From Desulfuromonas sp. CSMB_57 (GTDB lineage: Bacteria > Desulfobacterota > Desulfuromonadia > Desulfuromonadales > Syntrophotaleaceae), in contig NZ_JAFCIY020000001.1 of NCBI RefSeq assembly GCF_020194955.2, positions 248,001 to 312,000 on the forward strand: a stretch of DNA of 64,000 nt, given 5' to 3'. Numbering within the stretch: position 1 is the stretch's first letter; the number at the start of each line of letters is the position of its first letter. Below, piece after piece: positions 31,607 through 39,883 of the stretch. The position numbers were made by a program, and so were the translations under genes. The notes beneath the pieces were generated by a model that saw only the letters and a list, made by a program, of their open reading frames with translations, did not search any database and was not told where the DNA came from.

Positions 31607-33019
31607 ATGCTCGAACTGACTCTGATCGACCAGATGACCATCATCCTCTATCTCGGCTGTGTGCTGGGCCTCGGGCTCTGGGCCGGGAGGCGGGTGAACG
31701 ACTTGGAGGAGTATGCAGTGGCCGGCCGCAACTACACCGCGCCGATCATCGCCGCGACCCTGTCCGCGTCCTTCATCGGCGGCGGTTTTACCATGGGGAA
31801 TGCCGAAAAAGTTTTCACCATGGGCATTGTGAACATCATGGCGCTGTGGGGTTTCAGCCTCAAGGAAATGCTGGTGGCCCGCTTCATCGCGCCCCGATCA
31901 AGGCGTTTTCCCACGGCGATTTCCGTCGGCGACGTCATGGAGGTGAATTACGGCAAAACCGGCAAGTTCGTCACGGGGATCTTTTCGGTGCTGCTGTGCG
32001 CAGGGATTCTCGGAGCTCAGATAGGCGGCATGGGCTATCTGTTCAACCTGTTCCTGGGTCTTTCGGTGCCCACCGGCATCATGATCGGCATGGGGATCAT
32101 CATCCTGTACGACACCGTCGGCGGCATGCGGGCGGTGGTGTCCACCGACGTATTGCAGTTCGCCATACTGGCCGTCGGCATGCCCCTGGTGCTGATTTTC
32201 GGCATCTCCCAGCTCGGCGGGCTCGGTGAAGTTCTTGATCGGGTGCCTGCCGGCCATCTTGAAGTATTCAGCAAGATGACCCCGATGCAGTTCGGCTCAC
32301 TGTTCCTGACCTTCATGCTGGGGGAAACCCTGGTGCCCCCTTATGTGCTACGGCTGTTCATCAGCCGGGACACCAAGGCCGTTTCCCGGGGCACCCTCTG
32401 GAGCGGTCTGTTCTCGGTGCCGTTTTTCGCCATTTCCGGAGGCATCGGCCTGGTGGCGCTGGTGCTTAAGCCCGACCTCAACCCCAATCTGGCGATCCCC
32501 TTCGTCGTGGAAAGCGTGCTGCCGATCGGGATGCGGGGCCTGGTGATCGCGGGAATCCTGGCTGTGGTCATGTCTTCGGCCGACTCCTTTCTCAACAGCG
32601 CCTCCGTTGCCTTCGTCAACGATATCGTCAATCCTCTTCGCAGAGAGAAACTCAGCAACCGCACCGGCCTGCTCTGGGCCCGCCTGGCGACCCTGATCAC
32701 CGGCTTCCTGGCGATCGTCATTGCCATCCGTATTCAGAGCCTGCTCGATATTTTGCTGTTCGCTTACAACTTCTGGTCGCCCATCATCCTGGTGCCGCTT
32801 GCCGCCACCCTGCTGGGATATAAAGCCACCCCCCGGGCTTTCATCTCCGGAGCCGCGGCCGGCCTCATCGGCGTCTTCGGCTGGAGCCGGCTACTCGGCG
32901 CGCCGGGCGGCTTCGACGGCCTGATCATCGGGGTCTTTGCCAATTTCCTGGTTTTCTGGGTTGTCAACCGCGTGCAAAGTGCTGAACCCGAGTGCGCCCA
33001 AGTTCTTGCCCGCGATTGA
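31607..33019 (+). CDS. Sodium:solute symporter (SSS/SLC5 family)
   Basis: 470-residue inner-membrane protein with about 13 helices. Family features include EEYAVAGRNYTAPIIAATL near the start, where Na+ and substrate sites form, and a helix-5 segment YDTVGGMRAVVSTDVLQF. GGGAGG stands upstream of ATG 31607. The gene lies 22 bp after the NRAMP-like gene and 11 bp before codA, so all three are probably one operon. The solute may be the deaminase substrate, for example a pyrimidine base or creatinine. Confidence 0.92.
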   Translation: MLELTLIDQMTIILYLGCVLGLGLWAGRRVNDLEEYAVAGRNYTAPIIAATLSASFIGGGFTMGNAEKVFTMGIVNIMALWGFSLKEMLVARFIAPRSRRFPTAISVGDVMEVNYGKTGKFVTGIFSVLLCAGILGAQIGGMGYLFNLFLGLSVPTGIMIGMGIIILYDTVGGMRAVVSTDVLQFAILAVGMPLVLIFGISQLGGLGEVLDRVPAGHLEVFSKMTPMQFGSLFLTFMLGETLVPPYVLRLFISRDTKAVSRGTLWSGLFSVPFFAISGGIGLVALVLKPDLNPNLAIPFVVESVLPIGMRGLVIAGILAVVMSSADSFLNSASVAFVNDIVNPLRREKLSNRTGLLWARLATLITGFLAIVIAIRIQSLLDILLFAYNFWSPIILVPLAATLLGYKATPRAFISGAAAGLIGVFGWSRLLGAPGGFDGLIIGVFANFLVFWVVNRVQSAEPECAQVLARD

Positions 33020-33030
33020 CAGGAGGCGGC

Positions 33031-34326
33031 ATGTTCGACTTGATCGTACGCCAGGCCCGGCTTTTGGGAAAACATGAGCTGCAGGACATCGCCTGCAGCA
33101 ACGGATGCATCGTCGATGTGAGGCCCCGCATCGAGGCCGAGGCGGTCGAGGCGGTCGAGGCGCGCGGCTACCTGGTTTCGCCGGGATTCGTCGACAGTCA
33201 TTTCCATATGGATGCGACCTTGAGTCTCGGCCGGCCCCGCCTCAACCGGAGTGGCACCCTGCTGGAGGGGATCGCCCTCTGGAACGAGCTGAAGCCCGAA
33301 CTGACCCTGGAATCGCTCCGCGACCGGGCCTTGCAGTGCTGCCGCATGGCCGTCGCGCGCGGCACCCTGCACATTCGCAGCCATGTGGACGTTTGCGACG
33401 AGCGGCTGCTTGCCGTTCAAGCGTTGCTGGAAGTCCGGCGGGAGATGGCCCCCTATCTCGATCTGCAGCTAGTCGCCTTTCCCCAGGACGGCTACCTGCG
33501 TTCTCCCGGCGCCCGGGCGAACCTTCTCCGGGCGCTGGACATGGGCGTGGATGTGGTGGGGGGAATCCCTCATTTCGAACGCACCATGGCCGACGGCGCC
33601 GCCAGTGTTCGCGAACTCTGTGAACTGGCTGCGGCGCGGGGGCTGCGGGTCGATATGCATTGCGATGAAAGTGACGATCCTTTGTCGCGCCACGTCGAAA
33701 CCCTGGTCGCTGAAATCTGCCGCCTCGGACTGCAGGGAAGGGCGGCCGGCTCCCATCTGACCTCCATGCACTCCATGGACAACTACTATGTCAGCAAGCT
33801 TCTGCCGCTGATGGCCGAGGCGCAACTGCACGCGGTGGCCAATCCCCTGATCAATATCACATTGCAGGGCCGTCACGACAGCTATCCCCGGCGGCGGGGG
33901 ATGACCCGGGTGCCGGAGTTGCTGGAGGCGGGAGTCAATGTCGCCTTCGGCCACGACTGCATCATGGATCCCTGGTACAGCCTCGGTTCCTACGACATGC
34001 TCGACGTCGCCCACATGGGGCTCCATGTCGCGCAGATGACCGGGCTGGAGCAGATGCGGGAATGCTTCGCCATGGTTACGACGCGCGGCGCGCGGGTGTT
34101 GGGATTGGATGGCTACGGTTTGGAGCCGGGCTGCTTCGCCGACATGGTGCTGCTGCAGGCCCGGGGGCCGATCGATGCCCTGCGGCTGCGCCCGGCGCGA
34201 CTCGCGGTCATCCGCCGCGGCCGGGTCATCGCCAGCACCCCGGAGGTCCGGCCCAGGCTGCTTCTCCATGGGGAAAGGGAACTGGATTTGACCAGCGATG
34301 TTTATGAAAGGAGAGAAAAAAACTAG
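33031..34326 (+). CDS. codA: Cytosine deaminase-like amidohydrolase
   Basis: 431-residue metal-dependent deaminase that aligns along its length with E. coli CodA as I know it: metal site GFVDSHFHMD, SGTLLEGIALWNELK, HIRSHVDVCDE, LQLVAFPQDG, MHCDESDD, SHLTSMHS, NPLINITLQGR and the catalytic aspartate in GHDCIMDPWY. Reaction: cytosine to uracil and ammonia; CodA relatives also act on creatinine, isocytosine or related bases, so substrate is not certain. ATG 33031 follows AGGAGG by six bases, better than the upstream frame. Last gene of the transporter operon. Confidence 0.9.
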   Translation: MFDLIVRQARLLGKHELQDIACSNGCIVDVRPRIEAEAVEAVEARGYLVSPGFVDSHFHMDATLSLGRPRLNRSGTLLEGIALWNELKPELTLESLRDRALQCCRMAVARGTLHIRSHVDVCDERLLAVQALLEVRREMAPYLDLQLVAFPQDGYLRSPGARANLLRALDMGVDVVGGIPHFERTMADGAASVRELCELAAARGLRVDMHCDESDDPLSRHVETLVAEICRLGLQGRAAGSHLTSMHSMDNYYVSKLLPLMAEAQLHAVANPLINITLQGRHDSYPRRRGMTRVPELLEAGVNVAFGHDCIMDPWYSLGSYDMLDVAHMGLHVAQMTGLEQMRECFAMVTTRGARVLGLDGYGLEPGCFADMVLLQARGPIDALRLRPARLAVIRRGRVIASTPEVRPRLLLHGERELDLTSDVYERREKN

Positions 34327-34336
34327 TTCCGAAATC

Positions 34337-34359
34337 AAAAGCCGATTTTAGCTTTTTTT
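34337..34359 (+). terminator. Weak terminator after codA
   Basis: AAAAGC (34337-34342) pairs with GCTTTT (34351-34356) and continues into a run of seven T residues. The stem is short, so read-through into the cupin gene is possible. Confidence 0.45.
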
Positions 34360-34416
34360 CAACAAGTTATCAGTAATTAGCGCCAAATTTTCAGGAATTT
34401 TTCAAGGAGGGAAACC

Positions 34417-34833
34417 ATGATCAGACTGCTTGCGGTCCTAGTGTTCTATGCGGCCCTCTCCGGTCCCGCATTCGCCCTGGATAATCCCGGTATCGAGGTG
34501 GAAACCCTGGTCCAGGGGAACGCCAGCTGGGATGGAACCCTCCTGCCGGCCTATCCCGACAGCCAACCCCAAATCACCATCCTGCGCATCGGCATTCCGC
34601 CGGGTACCACCCTTCCTTTGCACAAGCATCCGGTGATCAATGCCGGAGTACTGGTCCGGGGCGAGTTGACCGTCGTCACCGAGCAGGACGAGACCCTGCA
34701 GCTGAAGGCCGGAGATCCCATCATCGAAGTGGTGGACAAGTGGCACTACGGCAAAAACGAAGGGGCGGAAACGGCTGAAATTATAGTGTTTTACGTCGGC
34801 ACTGCAGATCTTCCGCTGACAGTTAAGCAATAG
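34417..34833 (+). CDS. Exported cupin-domain protein
   Basis: 138 residues: a signal peptide (1-20, ending AFA) and one cupin fold. Motif 1 reads PPGTTLPLHKHPVINAGVLVRGEL and motif 2 GDPIIEVVDKWHYGKNEG; the two His of motif 1 could bind a metal. Probably periplasmic; small exported cupins of this type are of uncertain function. It has AAGGAGG upstream and precedes the autotransporter by 30 bp. Confidence 0.85.
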   Translation: MIRLLAVLVFYAALSGPAFALDNPGIEVETLVQGNASWDGTLLPAYPDSQPQITILRIGIPPGTTLPLHKHPVINAGVLVRGELTVVTEQDETLQLKAGDPIIEVVDKWHYGKNEGAETAEIIVFYVGTADLPLTVKQ

Positions 34834-34863
34834 CTTTATCATATCGACCACTGCGGAGACTCA

Positions 34864-37800
34864 ATGAAATTCACACTGCTGACCTGCCTGTCCGCCATCC
34901 TGTTGTCTGGTGGCGTGGTCCATGGCCTCGACCTGCCTTCCTCCTTTGACCTGAGAAATATCGACGGCCGCAGCTACATCGGCCCGGTCCGGGACCAGGA
35001 CCAATGCGGAAGCTGCTGGTCCTTTGGCACTTTGGCGTCGGCGGAAAGCGTCTGGAACCGGACCCATAACCGGTACGACGGTCAGGCGGTCGATTTTTCC
35101 GAAAGCTTTCTGGTCTGGAGCGTGAGTCCCCTTTATGAGAACCTGATGGGATGCGACGGGGGAGGGCTCGACCTTCCGCAGAATGATGCCCTGATCGAGC
35201 ATGGCGTGCCTTTGGAATCGGACTTTCCCTACACCATCGAAGATCCCGGCGACGATCTTCGTTGGGACGCCCAACGTTACACGTTTCTCGACTGGTACCG
35301 CATCCCGGCCGGCGACATCGAGACCATGCGCCGCGTGCTCTACGAGGTGGGGGCGGTGACTACCGGGGTATATGTCGAGGACGATTTCTATGCCTATGAA
35401 GAGGGGATTTTCGAGAATCAGCGCACTACCATCAGTCATTCGGTCCCTTATTACTCCGACGCCAACCATCTGATCTCCCTGGTGGGCTGGGAGGACGAGC
35501 CTGGGGACGACGGTCTCGGTTACTGGATTCTGCGCAACAGCTGGGGGCCCGATGTCTGGGGGGAAGAGGGGTACATGCGCATCCGCTACACCTCCGCCAG
35601 GGTCGCCCTGTTCGGATCCTATATGACTCTGCAGGAATGGGACGGCGCAAGCGCCGCACTGGAGAACGATGGGGAAATTTCTGCCGTCCCCTGGAGCGCC
35701 GGCGGCACCCTCAACGCCCACGGCGTGGATCTTTGGGGCGGGGCCGCGAGCAGCGTGGCGAATCGCGGCCTGATCCTGGCCCAGGCGATGAGCGACACGG
35801 AACTGGCTACCGCCCGGGGGGTCTATCTCTGGGGCGGCCCCGAGGGACAGGTGATCAACGAGGGGGGCATCGGCGGGCTGGCCATAAGCGAAAATCAGCA
35901 GGCCTATGCCTATGGCATCTGTCTGCAGGGAGGCCGGATCGACAACAGCGGTCAAGTGGTGGCCGCTGCCCTCAGTGGGACGGATCAGGCCATGGCCTTC
36001 GGCATCTGGGCAGGCAACGGCGGCAATCCCCTTGAAATCGTCAACAGCGGATCGATTATTTCGGTGGCCAGGGGCAATGTCCTGAACGCTGCCTATGGCA
36101 TCTGGGCAGACAATCGAGAGACATTAAGAGTGAATAACAGCGGTCATATCGGTGCCTTCGCCGACGATTACGCCGTCGGCGTGCTGCTCAGCGGAAGGTT
36201 CTCCGTACTGGAGAACAGCGGCGTCATCGAATCCGCGGCGTCCTTTACAGACCCGGAACTGATTTCGGGTCACAGTGCGGGCGTCAGGGTATCATCGACC
36301 GGGACCATTATCCGGAACAGCGGCACCATCAGCGGGGCTTCCTACTCGATCTATTCTTCCGAAAGCACATTCCTCAGTCTTGAAACGGGCTCCGACCTGG
36401 TCGGCCCCGCCCGTTTCAATGGGGACAACGATGTGCTGGCGTTGTTCGGCACCGGCACTGAAGAGATCGATTTTCATGGAGTAGAAACACTGGTCGTGGC
36501 CGGGTCGGACTGGACCTTGAGCGGCGATTCCTCTTTCGATTCCATTCAGGTGGTTTCGGGGCGTCTGGGAGCGGACGGCTCTCTGGCCGGGCAAACCAGC
36601 GTCCTGTCCGGCGGCACTCTCGGCGGCAACGGCTCGCTGACTGGAAACGTGGCCAGCGTCGGGAAGGTGGCGCCGGGAGCCTCTGTCGGGCATTTGACTA
36701 TCGACGGAGATTTCACCCAATCCGCCGACGGTACTCTGGAGATCGAGATCGGCGACGGCGTCGCCGATCTGCTGACCGTCACCGGCACCGCCGATCTGGC
36801 CGGAACCCTTCTGCTCCTGCCGGACGGCTATGCCACCGGTGGCAGTTACACCTTCCTGGAGGCCGGTGCCATCATCGGCGGCTTCGACACCCTGTCCGCC
36901 GCTGCTGTTTTTAGCTTCAGCCTTCTGAGCGCCGCGGACAGCCTGACCCTGGACGTGACGCGCAACAGCTATGCTGACCTGGCGGCCACCCATAACCGGG
37001 GCCTGTCGGCCTTGCTTGATCAGGAGAGGGCAGGCTCCGAAGGGGATTTCGCCGTTCTTCTCAACAGCCTCGATATGTCCCTGAACCTTGAGGCCCTGAA
37101 CGACAACCTGGAGACTCTGACCCCCCGCATTCATGGGGCGGCCAGCATCGTGGTGCTGGACGATGCCCAGGCACGGCTGGCCGATTTGCGCCGTCACTTG
37201 CGCCGGATGGATGGGGAGGTGAAATCCCCGAGTGTGACCGGCTGGCTGGAATTGCTCGGCCGGGATGCCGATTATCGCCGGGCCGGCGCCTATGACGCCA
37301 TGCATGCCAATCTGCACGGGCTGATGCTGGGCGTGGAACGGACCGCCAGGGGGTTGACTTTGGGGGTGGCGGCGTCCGTGACCGAAAACCGCTACGAGTC
37401 CCGGCATTCCCGCGACAAAGGGAAGAGCGACAGCCAGCAGGGTTATCTTTATGCCTCCTGGCGGGATTCCCGCCGCTCCGGCGGATGGCACCTGAATGCC
37501 GTCTTGGGCGGCGGATTGGTCCAACTTGAAGCCGACCGGAACATCCCCTTTGCCGGCAGGCAGGCGAAGAGCGAGCATGACGGCACCCTCTTCGGCGCCG
37601 CAATCAGCGGGGGCCGTGTGCTGAATCTGGGGAGCTGGATTCTCGACCCGGCCGTGGGGCTGAGCTACGTTCACCTGCGCGAGGAAAGTTTCCGGGAAAA
37701 AGGGGCCGACAGCGCCGATCTCGAGGTCGGCACGCGGGATAACGCCTCCCTGCAAAGCCTGGTGGGGCTTCGGCTCAGTCGTCCCGTTTCTCTGTCACGG

Positions 37801-38067
37801 GTGCGGCTGGTTCCGGAACTGCAGGCCGAGTGGCGGCACGAGTTCGACCGCCGGACCGAGGATCTGTGGGCGGGCCTGGCAGGGGGGGGCGGACGTTTCC
37901 ATACTCCCGGCCGGGATCTGGCCTCGGACAGCATGCTGCTCGGCGTTTCCCTGGGAGCCTGGATGTCGGAAAGATTCCATGCCGGTTTGGGTTACAACTG
38001 TGATCTGCAGGGCAGCGGCGGCTCCACCCGCCACTCGCTGAATCTGACAATTGCTGCAAGTTTTTAA
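34864..38067 (+). CDS. Autotransporter with papain-family (C1A) protease passenger
   Basis: 1067-residue type V secreted protein. Signal peptide 1-21; residues ~23-255 are a C1A cysteine protease domain with oxyanion Gln and catalytic Cys in DQDQCGSCWSFG, catalytic His in DANHLISLVGWED and Asn in LRNSWGPDVWGEEGYMRI. There is no obvious propeptide. Residues ~260-700 form a beta-helix-like passenger with repeated NSG and WGG segments. The autotransporter beta-barrel occupies about 790-1067 and ends in the outer-membrane signature LNLTIAASF. The protease should be displayed or released at the cell surface. A long hairpin lies 122 bp downstream. Confidence 0.9.
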   Translation: MKFTLLTCLSAILLSGGVVHGLDLPSSFDLRNIDGRSYIGPVRDQDQCGSCWSFGTLASAESVWNRTHNRYDGQAVDFSESFLVWSVSPLYENLMGCDGGGLDLPQNDALIEHGVPLESDFPYTIEDPGDDLRWDAQRYTFLDWYRIPAGDIETMRRVLYEVGAVTTGVYVEDDFYAYEEGIFENQRTTISHSVPYYSDANHLISLVGWEDEPGDDGLGYWILRNSWGPDVWGEEGYMRIRYTSARVALFGSYMTLQEWDGASAALENDGEISAVPWSAGGTLNAHGVDLWGGAASSVANRGLILAQAMSDTELATARGVYLWGGPEGQVINEGGIGGLAISENQQAYAYGICLQGGRIDNSGQVVAAALSGTDQAMAFGIWAGNGGNPLEIVNSGSIISVARGNVLNAAYGIWADNRETLRVNNSGHIGAFADDYAVGVLLSGRFSVLENSGVIESAASFTDPELISGHSAGVRVSSTGTIIRNSGTISGASYSIYSSESTFLSLETGSDLVGPARFNGDNDVLALFGTGTEEIDFHGVETLVVAGSDWTLSGDSSFDSIQVVSGRLGADGSLAGQTSVLSGGTLGGNGSLTGNVASVGKVAPGASVGHLTIDGDFTQSADGTLEIEIGDGVADLLTVTGTADLAGTLLLLPDGYATGGSYTFLEAGAIIGGFDTLSAAAVFSFSLLSAADSLTLDVTRNSYADLAATHNRGLSALLDQERAGSEGDFAVLLNSLDMSLNLEALNDNLETLTPRIHGAASIVVLDDAQARLADLRRHLRRMDGEVKSPSVTGWLELLGRDADYRRAGAYDAMHANLHGLMLGVERTARGLTLGVAASVTENRYESRHSRDKGKSDSQQGYLYASWRDSRRSGGWHLNAVLGGGLVQLEADRNIPFAGRQAKSEHDGTLFGAAISGGRVLNLGSWILDPAVGLSYVHLREESFREKGADSADLEVGTRDNASLQSLVGLRLSRPVSLSRVRLVPELQAEWRHEFDRRTEDLWAGLAGGGGRFHTPGRDLASDSMLLGVSLGAWMSERFHAGLGYNCDLQGSGGSTRHSLNLTIAASF

Positions 38068-38189
38068 GGCAGTTTTTACGAGAGGCGTGACGTTGGTTGT
38101 CGAATCCAACCTGAATTTTAATCAGAAAATATGCTGGCAATTTCATTATAGGAAAGCGTTTCAACCCAGTATCTGTGGGAGTATCTTTG

Positions 38190-38230
38190 GGTAGAGTAGA
38201 GGGCAGGAAATACCTGCCCTCTACTCTACC
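38190..38230. terminator. Perfect 18-bp stem hairpin between convergent genes
   Basis: Arms 38190-38207 and 38213-38230 are exact complements around a 5-nt loop. No strong T-run follows on either strand. Its position between the autotransporter gene and the minus-strand cassette-like genes fits a bidirectional terminator or an insertion boundary. Confidence 0.6.
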
Positions 38231-38253
38231 TACTGCTCTACGATTAGAAGCAT

Positions 38254-39087
38254 TTACATCTGAGCCAAATTGGTAATGAGGTTGTATGTAAACCAACCAT
38301 CACCTGTCTGGAATGACTGCGGTTTGGCTGTTTGCGCATCCCTTTGCACCCCAATTCCATCAGAAAAAGGCTCAAAGGTAACAATCTTGTTGTAAGCAAT
38401 GCGAAACCGCTTTGATGGTCCGGCAAAGTAAATGTGCTTATTTGTGACACCCAACAAGCCCGTATCTGCGTGCACGGTTTCAGACGTCTGAACGCGCTCT
38501 CCTTTAAAGACACCAGTTCGATAATACAGTCCTCGTGCAATACGAACGCTTACACCTTGAGACCCACCAACATAACGGGTTCTGGTCTTCTCTTCATAGT
38601 ATTTGACGCCCTGGAACACCCATACGACTTTTTCTGATTTCTGCAAATTGAATGGTAAGCCGCCATCAATTTTCATTCTTTCTGGCAAGTTACCATCCAT
38701 TATGTCGCGCAGAACAGCACCCTTTACCAGTTTTGAGTACGCACCATTTCTATCAAGAATCTGCTGCGGCAATGAAAAGTGCTCCTTCAATTCACTGAGT
38801 GCAGATTCTTCTTCCTCGGAAAGCAGGCCGTTGTCAAAAGCAATATCTACCGCTCTTTCCCAACCAGACGCCACTAGAGAATCCAAGGTATCTTTATCTA
38901 TAAAACTTGTTGAGGCAACGTGCTCAATTGAATTTTCCAATCGGTGTAAGTCACCACCTTCAGCACCGATTTTGCCGACAAGAGAGATAACTTCAAATTT
39001 TCCCTGTTCGTGTCGTTGTTTGCACTCTTTGTGTGTTTTCTTCAAAAAACCGGCGGCTTTTCCGCAGTAAATGCATTGCCCCATCAT
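38254..39087 (-). CDS. Zinc-ribbon and PH-like (GRAM-type) domain protein
   Basis: 277 residues of no firmly named family. The N-terminus holds a short putative zinc-binding cluster (Cys5, Cys8, His19, Cys22). The middle is helical and acidic. Residues ~195-275 look like a small beta-rich PH/GRAM-like domain, with LLGVTNKHIYFAG, RIAYNKIVTFEPFSDGIGV and a final DGWFTYNLITNLAQM. ATG 39087 overlaps the channel gene stop and has AAGGAG upstream, so it is co-translated with the ion channel and probably acts with it, for instance as a sensor or membrane-recruited partner. Confidence 0.6.
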   Translation of the reverse strand: MMGQCIYCGKAAGFLKKTHKECKQRHEQGKFEVISLVGKIGAEGGDLHRLENSIEHVASTSFIDKDTLDSLVASGWERAVDIAFDNGLLSEEEESALSELKEHFSLPQQILDRNGAYSKLVKGAVLRDIMDGNLPERMKIDGGLPFNLQKSEKVVWVFQGVKYYEEKTRTRYVGGSQGVSVRIARGLYYRTGVFKGERVQTSETVHADTGLLGVTNKHIYFAGPSKRFRIAYNKIVTFEPFSDGIGVQRDAQTAKPQSFQTGDGWFTYNLITNLAQM

Positions 39088-39794
39088 TCATTCTCCTTCT
39101 GTTCTTCTGATCTTGCTTTGGAAAGTGCGGACGCAAGCAGCCCGGCCGGGACAGCTACTATCCCAAGGCCTATCATAAGAATCAAAAATGTGAAGATTCT
39201 TCCTCCAACAGTGATAGGGTAGACATCTCCATAACCAACCGTAGTCAGCGTGGCGACAGCCCACCAGAAACTATGAAATATGCTCTTAAACTGTTCCGGC
39301 TGTGCTTCATTCTCGAAGTAGTAAATTCCAACTGCGGACAAATAGAGCAACATCATTGTTACAACTCCGAATATTACAATCTCTTCTTTTGCTATGAAAA
39401 AGGCTCTGCTAAAGCGCCGCATTGCGCTGTTGTATCTGATAAGCTTGAATGATCGAAAAAGACGCAGCATCCTCAGGATTCGGAGAGACCTCAGATCGAT
39501 GCCGAGCGATAAATAGAAGGGAGCGATTGCGATGAAATCTACTATGCCGTAGAAGCTAAGAATATAGTCAACCTTCCTATCGGAGACGTATATTCGTACA
39601 ATGTACTCAAGCGTGAATATCGAAACAATAACCGTCTCAGTGAGTGACAGTAACCGAGTTGTTGCGTCACTGAGATTTGGTACGGTTTCAGTTGAAAAGG
39701 TGATTACTGAGGCAACTATCAAACACTGAATGGTCAAATCAAAGATTCGCCCAGCCTTTGTGTCACTTCCCTCAATTATCGTCTTCAAGTTCAT
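39084..39794 (-). CDS. Voltage-gated potassium channel-like protein (6TM)
   Basis: 236-residue ion channel: S1-S6 with the arginine-rich S4 segment RSLRILRMLRLFRSFKLIRY and the K+ selectivity filter TVGYGD before S6. It lacks an N-terminal assembly domain and has only a short charged tail. The ATG at 39794 is chosen because the protein begins naturally there; an upstream start at 39866 would run into the attC-like fold. It overlaps the zinc-ribbon/PH-like gene (ATGA). AT-rich, within the putative cassette region. Confidence 0.85.
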   Translation of the reverse strand: MNLKTIIEGSDTKAGRIFDLTIQCLIVASVITFSTETVPNLSDATTRLLSLTETVIVSIFTLEYIVRIYVSDRKVDYILSFYGIVDFIAIAPFYLSLGIDLRSLRILRMLRLFRSFKLIRYNSAMRRFSRAFFIAKEEIVIFGVVTMMLLYLSAVGIYYFENEAQPEQFKSIFHSFWWAVATLTTVGYGDVYPITVGGRIFTFLILMIGLGIVAVPAGLLASALSKARSEEQKENE

Positions 39795-39819
39795 TTGCTG
39801 CGCACTTTTCTTGGTTTCT

Positions 39820-39879
39820 AACGTGGGCGTAACCGGTTGCTTTTGGAGCGCCAGCGGAAAAAGCAATCCGAGTTAACGC
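39820..39879 (-). repeat. attC-like fold next to the group II intron
   Basis: On the minus strand CGG-A-TTGCTTTT pairs with AAAAGCAA-CCG, leaving an unpaired A as expected for an extrahelical base, inside a TAAC/GTTA outer pairing. The core boxes deviate from the RYYYAAC/GTTRRRY consensus, so this is a weaker attC candidate than the one at 43853. The intron begins about 5 bases away. Confidence 0.45.
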
Positions 39880-39883
39880 ATTG

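Noticed and set aside
38091-38109. GTTGG...CCAAC palindrome after the autotransporter as a third attC site
   Set aside because: Only 19 bp long, with no second box pair or inner stem of the attC type; too short to be a recombination site.
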